A stretch of 64,000 nt of DNA from Trinickia soli (GCF_002879855.1 NZ_PNYB01000003.1:284022-348021), one strand, 5' to 3'. Counted from the first letter of the stretch, positions 45,256 to 55,222 are shown. The notes: a model not told the origin generated them from the letters alone. Numbers and translations are program-made.

Positions 45256-45900
45256 ATGAACTTGGCCGCGAACGCCAGCACTGTCACGCTCTGGCTCTCC
45301 GTGCTGGGCAGCGGCGTCTTTCATGGCGTCAATCCGGCCATGGGGTGGCTCTTTGCGACCGCATTGGGCTTGCAGCGCGGCAGCCGCATGGCCCTCGTCG
45401 CCGCGTTGCCGCCGCTTGCGCTTGGGCACGCCGCGTCGATTTTCGCCGTCACGTCGTCCGCACTCGCGCTCGGACTCGTCGTTCACGCCGCGTCGCTGCG
45501 CGTGATCACCGGGATCGTCTTGCTCGGATGGGCCGCCTATCACCTGTGCTACGGCCATCGGCATCAGGTGCGCGTCGGCATGACGGCAGGCTTCGTCGGA
45601 CTCGCTTTGTGGTCGGCCGGGACAGCGACGGTCCATGGCGCGGGGCTCATGCTCGTCCCGGCGCTGATGCCGATCTGCGGCGCGGCGGCCCAGGGCGGAT
45701 GGTCGGGCGCACTCGGGCCGACGGCGCTCGTCGCGCTTGTCCATACGCTCGTCGCATCGGGCACGAGCGCGGCGATCGCCTTCGCCGCCTACGAGTATCT
45801 CGGCCTCGGTATGCTGCGACGCGGCTGGATCAACTTCGACTGGCTCTGGTCCGGCGCGCTGGCGTTGACAGGCGCAGCACTGTTGACCCTCTCCTGGTAA
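45256..45900 (+). CDS. Six-helix membrane protein of unknown function, partner of the SBP56-like gene
   Basis: A 214-residue protein made almost wholly of hydrophobic helices (about six). The N-terminal FHGVNPAMGWLFATALGLQ and the central LGHAASIF and ATVHGAGLMLVPALMP carry regularly placed His residues within helices, as in TauE/RcnA/HupE-like metal or sulfur permeases. I do not recognise a named family. It follows the SBP56-like gene by 88 bases on the same strand, so it may transport copper or a sulfur product for that enzyme. ATG 45256 fits the first helix; the long upstream frame overlaps the previous gene. Confidence 0.7.
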   Translation: MNLAANASTVTLWLSVLGSGVFHGVNPAMGWLFATALGLQRGSRMALVAALPPLALGHAASIFAVTSSALALGLVVHAASLRVITGIVLLGWAAYHLCYGHRHQVRVGMTAGFVGLALWSAGTATVHGAGLMLVPALMPICGAAAQGGWSGALGPTALVALVHTLVASGTSAAIAFAAYEYLGLGMLRRGWINFDWLWSGALALTGAALLTLSW

Positions 45901-45927
45901 GCCGCGCCGCCGGCCGCGTCGCCCGTC

Positions 45928-47145
45928 TCACCGTCCGCGCGCGTTCTCCGATAGCGACTGTTCGAGCGCCGCGACGCCGGCCGGCAGATCGACGCGCGCG
46001 CCGAGTTCCAGCATCGTGCGTCCGAGTGCATGCAGCGTGCGAAACAGGTTGTGCTCGCGGCATTGTTCGCCCATTTGACCGATACGGACGATCGGCAGGC
46101 CGAACGAACCCGAGATTTCGACTTGATGATGACGCGAGATGTGGCCGCAGACATCGGCCGGGCTCAACCCCGCGGGCGTCGAAATACCGACGACGGAGTT
46201 GAGGCGACACGGTTCGGGCGCGAACAGCGCAAGGCCCATCGCCGAAACGCCTGCTTGCAACGCGAGCGAGCATTTGAGGTGGCGCGCGAACCGCTTTTCG
46301 AGCGTCTCGGCGCACACGAGCCGCAACGCTTCGTGCAGCGCGAGCACGCCCGATACGGGTGCGGTGTAGTGATAGCCCGCGTTGTGCCAGAAGTTCTCCG
46401 CGAGCGACGCGTCGAGGCACCAGTGCGCGTTGGCCTGGTCGCGCGTTTTGAGGCGTTGCCAGGCGGCCTCCGAAAACGCGATCAGCGAGACGCCCGGAAT
46501 CGACGACAGCCCCTTTTGCCCGCCCGTGATCACGGCGTCGATACCCCAGGCATCCATTTCGAGCGGCATCGTGCTGAGCGTGCAAACCGCATCCACGACG
46601 ACGAGCGCACCGGCCGCCTTGGCCAGCGCCGCGATGTCCTTCAGTTGATGGTTCCAGACGGTGTTGGACGTCTCGCCCTGCACGATCGTGACGACTTCCG
46701 GCCGCTCGCGCGCCAGCGCCTGCTCAACCTCGGCCAGACTCGCGACCGCGCGGTCCGGGACATCGAGCGTTGCGACGTGAGCGCCGCAGCGTTTAGCCAT
46801 CTCCGCCATGCGCGCGCTGAAGAACCCGTTCTTGATCGACAGCACGCGCGTGCCGGACCACGCCAGGTTCGAGATCGCCATTTCCATCGCGGCCGAACCC
46901 GGGCCCGCCACGCCGAGCACCCACTTCGAGCGCGTCTGAAAAACGTAGCGCGCCATGTCCTTCACCTGCCCGATCACCTTCGACATCGTCGCACCGAGGT
47001 GATTGATGACGATGGCGTTTGCCTTGGCGACGGCCGCCGGAATCGGCACGGGCCCGGCACCCATCATCAACAACGGTTCTTCGGGGAGGATTGCGTCGAG
47101 CGAGACGACGTCGGGGCAAGGGATCGATGACTCTGTGCTGAACAT
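45928..47145 (-). CDS. Class V aminotransferase (alanine-glyoxylate aminotransferase family)
   Basis: A 405-residue PLP enzyme of fold type I. MMGAGPVPIPAAV near residue 27 is the conserved opening. VVVDAVCTLSTMPLEMDAWGID contains the Asp contacting the pyridine nitrogen, and GGQKGLSSIPG holds the PLP Lys at residue 211. The C-terminal domain ends with VRIGQMGEQCREHNLFRTLHAL. Related enzymes use serine, alanine or pyridoxamine with glyoxylate or pyruvate; the exact pair is not predictable. ATG 47145 is chosen over upstream codons that encode an Arg-rich tail. It converges on the six-helix protein gene. Confidence 0.85.
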   Translation of the reverse strand: MFSTESSIPCPDVVSLDAILPEEPLLMMGAGPVPIPAAVAKANAIVINHLGATMSKVIGQVKDMARYVFQTRSKWVLGVAGPGSAAMEMAISNLAWSGTRVLSIKNGFFSARMAEMAKRCGAHVATLDVPDRAVASLAEVEQALARERPEVVTIVQGETSNTVWNHQLKDIAALAKAAGALVVVDAVCTLSTMPLEMDAWGIDAVITGGQKGLSSIPGVSLIAFSEAAWQRLKTRDQANAHWCLDASLAENFWHNAGYHYTAPVSGVLALHEALRLVCAETLEKRFARHLKCSLALQAGVSAMGLALFAPEPCRLNSVVGISTPAGLSPADVCGHISRHHQVEISGSFGLPIVRIGQMGEQCREHNLFRTLHALGRTMLELGARVDLPAGVAALEQSLSENARGR

Positions 47146-47320
47146 GGGGCTAAGCGATGAGGGTTTCCGGGAAAAGCATGCGCCCGACCGCATCTGCACG
47201 AGATGCTTCGCTTGACGAAATGGTGCGGTGCGGCGACGGGATTGCCGATCATTGCCCCATTTGTGCGGGCGCGCAAGCCCTTTCGGCACCAGCGCGCGTC
47301 GGGCCTCATCGATCCCTACG

Positions 47321-47866
47321 TCATTGCGCCGATGGCGCCGAGGCAACGGCCTGTGCCCCGGCCGGCGGCGGCGCGGGGTCGAAGCCACACCAGGCGGTCA
47401 GCAAAGCGGCTTCGCGTTCATGGACCTCGACCGGGAACGCGACCGCGCCGGCATGGACGAGGTAACGCGCGCGATGCTGCCCGTTGCGGAATCCGACGAC
47501 GCCTTCGCGTTTGAACCCGAGCCAGCCTAGCAAACCGCCCCGGCGTCGCGTTTCGACGGTCACGTACGGCATGGCGGGAATCCGGTCGTTCTCGGGATCG
47601 AGAAACTCGCGGATCCCCTTCACCTTGCCGCTGTGCCAGTTGCCGACGGGCGGCAGCACATAGTCGGTGTCGTCGCGATCGGCGCATGCGAGCAGCTTGC
47701 GCGCATCGACGATCACGACACAGTGACGGCTTTGATCGTCCTCGAAGACGCGCTTGAGCCGCACGTGGTCGTAGTAGGGATGATTGGCGAGCGGCACCAG
47801 CCAGATCGGGCCGGGCCCGATCGAGGGAGCGAGAGCAACCGCATGAGTGAATGCGGACGTGGACAT
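47321..47866 (-). CDS. Osa/plasmid-fertility-inhibition-like protein with ParB/Srx-type motif
   Basis: A 181-residue soluble protein. The first half, GPIWLVPLANHPYYDHVRLKR, and the last conserved part, GFRNGQHRARY with AGAVAFPVEVHERE, recall the plasmid fertility inhibition factor family that includes Osa, which has a ParB/sulfiredoxin-type fold. The NGQHRARY string fits the G-x2-R-x2-A/Y loop of ParB/Srx folds. In plasmids such proteins block conjugative transfer; on a chromosome the role is unknown. No mobile-element genes are adjacent. The family assignment is from memory of similar Burkholderia proteins and is moderate in strength. Confidence 0.6.
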   Translation of the reverse strand: MSTSAFTHAVALAPSIGPGPIWLVPLANHPYYDHVRLKRVFEDDQSRHCVVIVDARKLLACADRDDTDYVLPPVGNWHSGKVKGIREFLDPENDRIPAMPYVTVETRRRGGLLGWLGFKREGVVGFRNGQHRARYLVHAGAVAFPVEVHEREAALLTAWCGFDPAPPPAGAQAVASAPSAQ

Positions 47867-48034
47867 GACGAACGTATGATTGTTGAACTGCCTGGCGCCT
47901 GTGCGCCGGCCCCCGGCGGTCGCATCACCGAGGAAACCGCGCAGACTATCGTTCGATCATGACAAAGCCGTGACAAAAATGACACTTTCGTCTGATTTCT
48001 GCACCGGCTCTTGTCCCATCGCGAGGGACGCATC

Positions 48035-48862
48035 ATGGTGGAAAGCTTTGGCCCGCATGTGACGCTCGACGCACGCTCCGACGGCGTCGCAACAATCGTG
48101 CTCGATCGGCGGCAATGCCGAAACGCCGTGGATGGCCCTACCGCGACGGCGCTCGCGGCCGCCTTCGCACGGTTCGAAGGGGAGCCGCAGTGGCGTGTCG
48201 GCGTGCTGTTCGGCGCGGGCGGCACCTTCTGTGCAGGCGCCGATCTGACCGCCGTGAGCGAGCCGCAGCGCCGCAACGAGGTCAGGCCCGACGGCAGCGG
48301 GCCGGGGCCGATGGGGCCCACGCGCATGATGCTCGCCAAGCCCGTGATTGCGGCAATCGCGGGCCACGCCGTCGCGGGCGGCCTGGAGCTGGCCACCCTG
48401 TGCGATTTGCGCGTGATGGAAGAAGACGCCGTGCTCGGCGTGTTTTGCCGGCGTTTCGGCGTCCCGCTGATCGACGGCGGCACGATCCGCCTTCCGCGCC
48501 TGATCGGCCTGTCGCGCGCGCTCGATCTGATCTTGACGGGCCGGCCCGTCGATGCGGCCGAGGCGCTCGCGCTGGGACTCGCCAATCGGATCGTGCCAAA
48601 AGGCACGTCGCGACAAGCCGCCGAAGCGCTCGCCGCGCAGTTGGCGGCGTTTCCACAGGCGGCGCTGCTTGCCGATCGCTGCTCCGCGATCGAAAACAGC
48701 GGGCTTGACGATATCGCCGAAGCGCTGCGCAGAGAAGGGGCCGGCGGCTATCGCGCCCTGCTCGACGAAGGCGTCGCGGGTGCTGCGCGGTTCGCGGCAG
48801 GCGCCGGACGTCACGGCGAAGCGGTGGCGTCCGGCGACGAGGCGGGCGGGACAGCGCCGTAA
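48035..48862 (+). CDS. Enoyl-CoA hydratase/isomerase family protein
   Basis: A 275-residue crotonase-fold protein. GAGGTFCAGADLTAV and GHAVAGGLELATLCDLRVM form the oxyanion hole and acyl-CoA site. One Glu of the hydratase pair is in the second motif; the second position, near CRRFGVPLIDGG, is occupied by Asp/Gly residues, so the reaction may not be a classical hydration. ATG 48035 is preceded by GAGGGA; an in-frame TTG at 48011 is less likely. The C terminus is an Ala/Gly-rich tail. It converges on fahA. Confidence 0.88.
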   Translation: MVESFGPHVTLDARSDGVATIVLDRRQCRNAVDGPTATALAAAFARFEGEPQWRVGVLFGAGGTFCAGADLTAVSEPQRRNEVRPDGSGPGPMGPTRMMLAKPVIAAIAGHAVAGGLELATLCDLRVMEEDAVLGVFCRRFGVPLIDGGTIRLPRLIGLSRALDLILTGRPVDAAEALALGLANRIVPKGTSRQAAEALAAQLAAFPQAALLADRCSAIENSGLDDIAEALRREGAGGYRALLDEGVAGAARFAAGAGRHGEAVASGDEAGGTAP

Positions 48863-48951
48863 TCGAGGACACATCGACGAAGAATCAAGGACGAACGTTG
48901 TTCATCCCCGCACTGCGTCGTCGCGACCCAGCGTCCGGCCTGCCCTCCCGC

Positions 48952-50304
48952 TCAAATCGCTTTGCTGCTTCCGCTTTCGCTTTCGCTCACGCCAAGCGCC
49001 GGAGTGATGGCGCCGACGCACGTGCCGAACCCGACCCGATACCCTTCACCCTGGCACCAGCCCGCCAGCGTCAGCTCGTCCCCATCGACGATGAACGTGC
49101 GCGTGCCGCCGCCTTCGAGCGCGAGCGGCCGCGCCCCGTTCCAGGTCAGTTCGAGCAACGAGCCGAACGAATCGGGCGTGGGTCCGCTGATCGTGCCCGA
49201 GCCCATCAGATCGCCCACCCGCGTGTTGCATCCCGAGACCGTGTGATGCGCGAGTTGCTGCGCCATCGTCCAGTACATGTACTTGAAGTTCGTGCGCGAG
49301 ATCGTGGTGGCCGCATCCGAGCCTTCCGGGCGCAGCCGCACCTCGAGCGAGATGTCGAATGCGTGCGCGCCCGCGTGCCGCAAATACGGCAGCGGCTCGG
49401 GACGCTGCTCGGGCTGGGCGACGCGGAACGGCTCCAGCGCGTCGAGCGTCACGATCCACGGCGAAATCGTCGTAGCGAACGTCTTCGCATTGAACGGGCC
49501 GAGCGGAACGTATTCCCATTGCTGGATATCACGGGCGCTCCAGTCGTTGAGCAACACCATCCCGAAGATATGGTCCTCGGCCTCGCCGCAGGCGATCGGT
49601 TCGCCCAGCGCGTTGCCGCGCCCGACGATAAAGCCCGTCTCGAGTTCGATGTCGAGCTTGCGGCAGGCGCCATAGATCGGGCGCTCCTGATCGGCCAGCT
49701 TCAGTTGTCCCATCGGCCGGCGCACGGGGGTACCGCTGACGACGACCGACGACGCACGGCCGTTATAGCCGATCGGCATCTCCGACCAGTTCGGCAGCAG
49801 CGCATTCTTCGGATCGCGGAACATCGAGCCGACGTTCGTCGCATGTTCCTTCGACGAATAGAAATCGGTGTAGCCGGGAATGTCGACGGGCAAATGCATC
49901 GTCGCGTCGCGCATCGGCACGAGCACCTGCCGCGCGCGCGCCGCGTCGTCGCGCAACGTCGCACAGCCCGCATCGAGCAGTTGCGAGACCTGCACGCGCA
50001 CGCTACGCCATGCGTCGCGACCGAGCGCGATAAACGCGTTCAACGAAGGTTGCGCGAATACGTCGAGCTGACCGGCATCGAGCGTCAACAGCCCGGCGGC
50101 TTGCAACGCGGCCAGATCGACGATCGCATCGCCGATCGCCACGCCCGCGCGCGCCGAGCGATTGCGCGTATCGCTGAAGATGCCGAACGGCAGGTTTTGA
50201 ATCGAAAAATCGCAGGCCGGATCGTTGGCCGAAGCAAGCCAGCTACGTTTGGCCGGATCGCGCGTCGCGGCGAGCCCGCTGGAAAGATCACTCACCCTGC
50301 TCAT
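48952..50304 (-). CDS. fahA: Fumarylacetoacetase
   Basis: A 450-residue hydrolase that cleaves fumarylacetoacetate to fumarate and acetoacetate, the last step of the homogentisate pathway. The small N-terminal SH3-like domain ([25 protein letters not shown]) is followed by the catalytic domain with [18 protein letters not shown] (metal and catalytic His), [38 protein letters not shown] and [22 protein letters not shown] 50304 overlaps the hmgA stop by four bases, so the two are coupled. The open frame upstream of 50304 is a shadow of hmgA. Confidence 0.96.
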   Translation of the reverse strand: MSRVSDLSSGLAATRDPAKRSWLASANDPACDFSIQNLPFGIFSDTRNRSARAGVAIGDAIVDLAALQAAGLLTLDAGQLDVFAQPSLNAFIALGRDAWRSVRVQVSQLLDAGCATLRDDAARARQVLVPMRDATMHLPVDIPGYTDFYSSKEHATNVGSMFRDPKNALLPNWSEMPIGYNGRASSVVVSGTPVRRPMGQLKLADQERPIYGACRKLDIELETGFIVGRGNALGEPIACGEAEDHIFGMVLLNDWSARDIQQWEYVPLGPFNAKTFATTISPWIVTLDALEPFRVAQPEQRPEPLPYLRHAGAHAFDISLEVRLRPEGSDAATTISRTNFKYMYWTMAQQLAHHTVSGCNTRVGDLMGSGTISGPTPDSFGSLLELTWNGARPLALEGGGTRTFIVDGDELTLAGWCQGEGYRVGFGTCVGAITPALGVSESESGSSKAI

Positions 50305-51656
50305 TGCTGCTCCGCGTTGAAATGTTTCTCGAGACCCTGCCAGCATTCGAAGTAATCGGCCTGCAGCTCGGCGCTGTCGAGTGCGAACCGGGTCGGCTTG
50401 AGCAGCGTGCGGGTTTCGAACATGAACGCGAGCGTGTCGGCCACCTTCTGCGGCTTGGACGTATCGCTTGCCGACGCCTTTTCGAACGTATCGGCGTCGG
50501 GGCCGTGCCCCGACATGCAGTTGTGCAGGCTCGCGCCGCCGGGGAGAAAGCCTTCGGCCTTCGCATCGTAGGCGCCATGCACGAGACCCATGAACTCGCT
50601 CGCGACGTTGCGATGAAACCAGGGCGGGCGGAACGTATCCTCGCCCGCGAGCCAACGCGGCGGGAAGATGACGAAGTCGATCGCGTCGACGCCGGGCGTG
50701 TCGCTTTGCGATTGCAGCACGAGGAAAATCGACGGATCCGGATGATCGTAGCTGATCGAACCGATCGTGTTGAAGCGGCGCAAGTCGTACTTGTAGGGCG
50801 CATAGTTGCCGTGCCAGGCGACGACGTCGAGCGGCGAATGGCCGATATCGGCGCGCCACAGCCGGCCGTTGAGCTTGGCGACGAGTTCGAAGCTGCCCTC
50901 GCGATCCTCATAGGCGGCATGCGGCGTCAGGAAATCGCGCGGATTGGCGAGGCCGTTCGAGCCGATCGGCCCGAGATCGGGTAGACGCAGCAACGCGCCG
51001 AAGTTTTCGCAAACATAGCCGCGTGCGCTGCCGTCGACGAGCGTTACGGCAAAGCGCACGCCGCGCGGCACGACCGCGATTTCGAACGGCTCGAGATCGA
51101 GCACGCCCATTTCGGTCGCGATCCTGAGACGCCCTTCCTGCGGCACGATCAGGAGTTCGCCGTCGGCGTTGTAGAAGAAGCGATCCTGCATCGACCGGTT
51201 GGCCGCATACAGATGGATCGCACAGCCCGACATCGCTTCGGCTGCCCCGTTGCCGGCCATCGTGACGAGACCTTCGACGAAATCGGTCGGCGCGGCGGGC
51301 ATCGGGAGCGGGTTCCAACGCAGTTGGTTGGGCGGCGTCGGCGGCGTATCGGCGAAGTTGGCGACAAGCCGCGGCGCGTCCGCGCTGGCCGGCCGTGCGC
51401 CGGCGGCGGGCGTGAACGGCTCGAACGGTCGATGCACGGCCGCGGGGCGAATGCGATAGAGCCAGCTGCGGCGGTTATGCGCCCGCGGCGCCGTGAACGC
51501 AGTGCCCGAGAGCTGCTCGGCATAGAGCCCGTACGGCGCGCGCTGCGGCGAATTGCGGCCGACGGGTAGCGCCCCGGGCAGCGCCTCGGTGGCGAATTCG
51601 TTCGCGAAACCCGTCTGATAGCCGGGCGCCGGATCGCGGCGAGGATCGTCCTGCAT
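50301..51656 (-). CDS. hmgA: Homogentisate 1,2-dioxygenase
   Basis: A 451-residue non-haem iron ring-cleaving enzyme acting on homogentisate from tyrosine and phenylalanine. [20 protein letters not shown] is the conserved opening. The central cupin has [14 protein letters not shown] and GYVCENFGA. The metal-binding region [24 protein letters not shown] is followed by [40 protein letters not shown] and [14 protein letters not shown]. Length is normal. It is the first gene of the leftward hmgA-fahA unit. Confidence 0.97.
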   Translation of the reverse strand: MQDDPRRDPAPGYQTGFANEFATEALPGALPVGRNSPQRAPYGLYAEQLSGTAFTAPRAHNRRSWLYRIRPAAVHRPFEPFTPAAGARPASADAPRLVANFADTPPTPPNQLRWNPLPMPAAPTDFVEGLVTMAGNGAAEAMSGCAIHLYAANRSMQDRFFYNADGELLIVPQEGRLRIATEMGVLDLEPFEIAVVPRGVRFAVTLVDGSARGYVCENFGALLRLPDLGPIGSNGLANPRDFLTPHAAYEDREGSFELVAKLNGRLWRADIGHSPLDVVAWHGNYAPYKYDLRRFNTIGSISYDHPDPSIFLVLQSQSDTPGVDAIDFVIFPPRWLAGEDTFRPPWFHRNVASEFMGLVHGAYDAKAEGFLPGGASLHNCMSGHGPDADTFEKASASDTSKPQKVADTLAFMFETRTLLKPTRFALDSAELQADYFECWQGLEKHFNAEQQ

Positions 51657-51882
51657 GGTTGAGTTCTCCGATAAAGCAACAAACCGATAAAGTCGCGCCG
51701 AGCGCGTCAGACGGCGGCTGGCGATTGCACGCCGCGCCCGCGCGCGGCTCTCAGGCGCGTGATCCTGCGACCGCCCGTCGCAAGCCGGAATTTACGAATA
51801 GTAAAACGAATTACGGATTGTTTAAAACAACGTAAACCCCGATGGAAGAAGCGACGCAACTGTCGTTATAAGTATTTGGCTG
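51657..51882. promoter_or_regulatory. Divergent region of hmgA and the EAL-like gene
   Basis: These 226 bases contain an AT-rich island at about 51790-51850 with short symmetric elements, including GTTTAAAACAACGTAAAC and TACGAAT-type repeats (TTTACGAATAG, AACGAATTACGG). They are likely to hold the promoters of both genes and a binding site for a tyrosine-pathway regulator, but no -35/-10 pair is decisive. Confidence 0.35.
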
Positions 51883-52752
51883 ATGCCGATGACGCGCAGC
51901 CTGCTACTATCGTCGCTGCGTGCCTTTCACTTCCCCATGATTTCGCCCGACATTCCCGCGCTCGTTGAGCGAGCCACCGATCACCCTTCCCTGCGCGAGC
52001 ACATATCGCTCGATATGCGCGAGGGAACCGCGTTCGCACAGTTTCGAGCGGTGCGGCTCGAGAGTGCGTATCAGCCGATCTTCGACGTCAGCATGAATGG
52101 GTTCCAGACCCTTTGGTCGTCGCCCGACTGCGCGGACCGTTTCGGCGACGAACTGGGGTTTCAAGCGCTGACCGAACGCGCTGACGACGAGCTGTTCGAT
52201 CCATTCGACACGGTCGCAGACGATCGGGAACTCGTGGTCCTCGATCGCCTGGCGCGCACGCTTCATGCGATCAACTTCTTCGGCGCGCAGCGACACGGCA
52301 TGCTGTTCCTACGGGTGCACGAGCGGCTGCTCAAGAGCGTCAAATATGATCATGGACAGCACTTTTCCTCTGTGCTGATGGGATTCGGGCTTAACCCGTC
52401 GCGCGTCACGATCGAATTGCCGAGCGTCGCCGTTGCGCATCGCACGTTTCTCGGCTATCTCGTCAACAGCTACCAGCGCTACGGCTTCAAGGTGGCGGGC
52501 AACCTGCCCAATGCGGGGCACATCTTGTCGGTGTCCGACATGGCCCGCCTCGACTTCATCAAGATCGACGGCGGCGCCGTGCTACGCGATGCGATGGCCA
52601 AGCCGCTGCTCAGCTACGCCAACCGGCTCGGCATTCCCCTGATCTTCGATCGCGTCGCGAATGAAACGCAGTTCGATTCGCTGCAGCAGTTCGGCGCGCG
52701 CTTCGTCCAAGGCCCGCTGTTCGAACCGAAGAAAGTCTGCGCCGAGCGCTAA
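51883..52752 (+). CDS. Degenerate EAL-domain protein
   Basis: A 289-residue protein with an EAL-like fold but lost catalytic motifs. SAYQPIFDV is the usual domain entry, yet the E-A-L site reads G-F-Q-T-L at residues 73-77, with Gln in place of the catalytic Glu. The later DDFGTG region is replaced by VAGNLPNAGHILS, while DFIKIDGG and the terminal GARFVQGPLFEP remain. It should not hydrolyse cyclic di-GMP and may act as a binding or regulatory protein. No GGDEF, sensor or membrane part is present. ATG 51937 is an alternative start; neither has a good ribosome-binding site. Confidence 0.8.
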   Translation: MPMTRSLLLSSLRAFHFPMISPDIPALVERATDHPSLREHISLDMREGTAFAQFRAVRLESAYQPIFDVSMNGFQTLWSSPDCADRFGDELGFQALTERADDELFDPFDTVADDRELVVLDRLARTLHAINFFGAQRHGMLFLRVHERLLKSVKYDHGQHFSSVLMGFGLNPSRVTIELPSVAVAHRTFLGYLVNSYQRYGFKVAGNLPNAGHILSVSDMARLDFIKIDGGAVLRDAMAKPLLSYANRLGIPLIFDRVANETQFDSLQQFGARFVQGPLFEPKKVCAER

Positions 52753-52810
52753 ACGCTCCGTCCGGTTCCTGCTGCTGCCGCCCCACGCCCACCGACGCTT
52801 TGGTACCGCT

Positions 52811-53638
52811 TCAACGCGACTGTCCGAGCCGCCGCGCCAGCGCACGCAGCCGCGGCGCGACGCGCTCGCGAAAAACGTCCTCCCCCATCGACGACGCCGG
52901 CCCACTGCAGCTCAAGACGAGCCAGCGACCGTCGCGCGGATCGCGAAACGGCACAGCCACGGCGTTGACGTCCTCGTGCCAATCGCGAAAGGAAAAGCAG
53001 CAGCCGTCCCGTGCGAACGCCTCGATCTCGCGCCGCGCCGCCTGCGCGAGCCCGGCGCCGGCCTGTCCCTTCCCGGCTGCTTGCGCGAGTTCCGCGAAGA
53101 GGGCATTGCGTTCGTCCTCGCCGATGACGGCAAGGTAGGCGCGCCCCATCGAACTCGTCAGCATCGACAAGCGCGAACCCGACGCCAGGCCCAGCGTCAG
53201 CGCCGTCTCGCTGCGAATCGTCTCCAGATAGATCATGTCCAGCCCGTCGCGGCAGCCCAGCGAAACGGCTGCGCCGACCTCGCGCGCCAGCGCGCGCATA
53301 TGCGGACGCGCGAGTTCGAGCGTGTCCGTGCCGGCCAACAGCCCGAAGCCGAGCGAAAGCACGCCGGCATCGAGCGCGTACTTGCCGAGCGCTTCGTCAA
53401 AGCGCAGATAGCCGAGCACGGTCAAGGTATAGGCGAGCCGGTTGACGGTCGCTTTCGGCAAGCCGGTGCGCGCCACGAAATCGCGATTGCCGAGCAGCGT
53501 GTCGCCGGGCCGGAACGCGCGCAACAACTCGAGCCCGCGTGCAAGTGCGACGACGAACTTGCGCTCGTCGACATCATCGGGCCACGCAGAGGGCCGGGCG
53601 GCGGAACCGGGCGAAGAAACGGCAGTGGATGCGGCCAT
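52811..53638 (-). CDS. IclR-family transcriptional regulator
   Basis: A 275-residue regulator. The N-terminal winged helix is at about residues 28-90 (ALARGLELLRAFRPGDTLLGNRDFVARTGLPKATVNRLAYTL). The C-terminal effector domain has RPHMRALAREVGAAVSLG, RLSMLTSSMGRAYLAVI and GCCFSFRDWHEDVNAVAVPF, the usual IclR ligand region. It is transcribed divergently from glutaryl-CoA dehydrogenase with a perfect palindrome between them, so it very probably controls that gene and itself. It converges on the EAL-like gene. Confidence 0.92.
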   Translation of the reverse strand: MAASTAVSSPGSAARPSAWPDDVDERKFVVALARGLELLRAFRPGDTLLGNRDFVARTGLPKATVNRLAYTLTVLGYLRFDEALGKYALDAGVLSLGFGLLAGTDTLELARPHMRALAREVGAAVSLGCRDGLDMIYLETIRSETALTLGLASGSRLSMLTSSMGRAYLAVIGEDERNALFAELAQAAGKGQAGAGLAQAARREIEAFARDGCCFSFRDWHEDVNAVAVPFRDPRDGRWLVLSCSGPASSMGEDVFRERVAPRLRALARRLGQSR

Positions 53639-53676
53639 CGGTGGATGCTAAACTCGATCGTGATTTGCAAAACAGT

Positions 53677-53693
53677 GTTCCGCATAGCGGAAC
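53677..53693. promoter_or_regulatory. Perfect 17-bp palindrome, probable IclR operator
   Basis: GTTCCGC at 53677-53683, ATA, then GCGGAAC at 53687-53693 form exact 7-base inverted arms. It is 39 bases upstream of the IclR gene start and 39 bases upstream of gcdH, so one bound dimer could act on both. IclR regulators bind palindromes of this size. Confidence 0.7.
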
Positions 53694-53731
53694 CATAGTC
53701 AAGCCTCATCAAGCATTGAAAGGAGATGACA

Positions 53732-54922
53732 ATGGCCGACGCCGCCCGCTTCCATTGGGACGATCCGCTGCTGCTCGACCAGCAGTTGACCGAAGAAGAA
53801 CGGATGGTGCGCGACGCCGCGCACGCCTACGCGCAAGACAAGTTGCTGCCGCGTGTGACCGAGGCGTTCCGCCACGAGCGCACCGACATCGAGATCTTTC
53901 GCGAAATGGGCGAACTGGGGCTGCTCGGTCCGACGATTCCGGACACCTACGGCGGCCCGGGTCTCAACTATGTCAGCTACGGTTTGATCGCGCGCGAAGT
54001 CGAGCGCGTCGATTCGGGCTACCGATCGATGATGTCGGTCCAATCGTCGCTCGTCATGGTGCCGATCTTCGAATTCGGCTCGGACGCGCAAAAGGCGAAA
54101 TACCTGCCCAGGCTGGCGACGGGTGAATGGATCGGCTGCTTCGGCCTGACCGAGCCCAACCACGGCTCGGACCCGGGCAGCATGGTCACGCGAGCGCGCA
54201 AGGTCGACGGCGGTTACTCGCTGTCGGGCGCGAAGATGTGGATCACGAATTCTCCGATTGCCGATGTGTTTATCGTCTGGGCGAAACTGGAAGAAGACGG
54301 CGCCGACACGATCCGCGGCTTCATTCTCGAAAAAGGCTGGAAGGGCCTGACGGCGCCGGCCATCCACGGCAAGGTGGGCCTGCGCGCATCGATCACAGGC
54401 GAGATCGTGCTCGACGAGGTTTTTGTCCCGCAGGAGAACATGCTGCCTAAAGTCAGCGGCCTGCGCGGCCCCTTCACCTGCCTGAACTCGGCCCGCTATG
54501 GAATCGCCTGGGGTGCGCTCGGGGCGGCCGAAGCGTGCTGGCACACGGCGCGACAATACGTGCTCGACCGCAAGCAGTTCGGACGCCCGCTGGCGGCAAA
54601 CCAACTGATTCAAAAGAAGTTGGCCGACATGCAGACCGAAATCACGCTCGGCTTGCAGGGCGTCTTGCGGCTCGGCCGCATGAAGGACGAAGGCACGGCC
54701 GCCACCGAAATCACGTCGATCATGAAACGCAACTCGTGCGGCAAAGCCCTCGATATCGCACGGCTCGCGCGCGACATGCTCGGCGGCAACGGGATCTCGG
54801 ACGAGTTCGGCGTCGCACGACATCTCGTTAATCTCGAAGTCGTCAACACGTACGAAGGCACGCACGACATTCACGCGCTGATCCTCGGTCGCGCACAGAC
54901 GGGCATTCAGGCATTCTTCTAA
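53732..54922 (+). CDS. gcdH: Glutaryl-CoA dehydrogenase
   Basis: A 396-residue acyl-CoA dehydrogenase that oxidises and decarboxylates glutaryl-CoA to crotonyl-CoA in lysine, tryptophan and aromatic degradation. [22 protein letters not shown] is the typical opening. [17 protein letters not shown] and [16 protein letters not shown] are the FAD/substrate region, and [16 protein letters not shown] the glutaryl-CoA subgroup signature. The catalytic Glu is in [12 protein letters not shown] (Glu 375). ATG 53732 is six bases after AGGAG; the in-frame ATG at 53726 is closer and less likely. It is probably controlled by the divergent IclR regulator. Confidence 0.95.
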   Translation: MADAARFHWDDPLLLDQQLTEEERMVRDAAHAYAQDKLLPRVTEAFRHERTDIEIFREMGELGLLGPTIPDTYGGPGLNYVSYGLIAREVERVDSGYRSMMSVQSSLVMVPIFEFGSDAQKAKYLPRLATGEWIGCFGLTEPNHGSDPGSMVTRARKVDGGYSLSGAKMWITNSPIADVFIVWAKLEEDGADTIRGFILEKGWKGLTAPAIHGKVGLRASITGEIVLDEVFVPQENMLPKVSGLRGPFTCLNSARYGIAWGALGAAEACWHTARQYVLDRKQFGRPLAANQLIQKKLADMQTEITLGLQGVLRLGRMKDEGTAATEITSIMKRNSCGKALDIARLARDMLGGNGISDEFGVARHLVNLEVVNTYEGTHDIHALILGRAQTGIQAFF

Positions 54923-55222
54923 CCAATCAAAGCAACAGCGAAGGCAGCCGCGCCGCCCTCGTCGAAGGCGGTGCGGTCGCCGGCCGCTTCGATTTTCTCT
55001 TGCGCGCGCGGCGCTCTCCGGCTTCCGACCGTTTGTAATTTCGTCCCGGCCACGCGACACTTTCGACCTCTTGACTCAGATCATCACTTCGCGCGATGGG
55101 GCGCGCATGCTGATGGCGCGCGCATCGGGAACGATTCATGCGGGATGTTTGCCATGCTGCGGTGCGCCGCCAACCGGCCTATCTTTGATACGATGCACGC
55201 GTGGAATGAAAAGGGGGCACTC
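54923..55222. other. Intergenic region before the DUF883 gene
   Basis: These 300 bases between gcdH and the YqjD-like gene hold no recognisable gene. A TTGACT at about 55070 could be a -35 box, but no matching -10 lies at the right spacing. AAGGGGG is a loose ribosome-binding site before ATG 55223. Confidence 0.35.
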
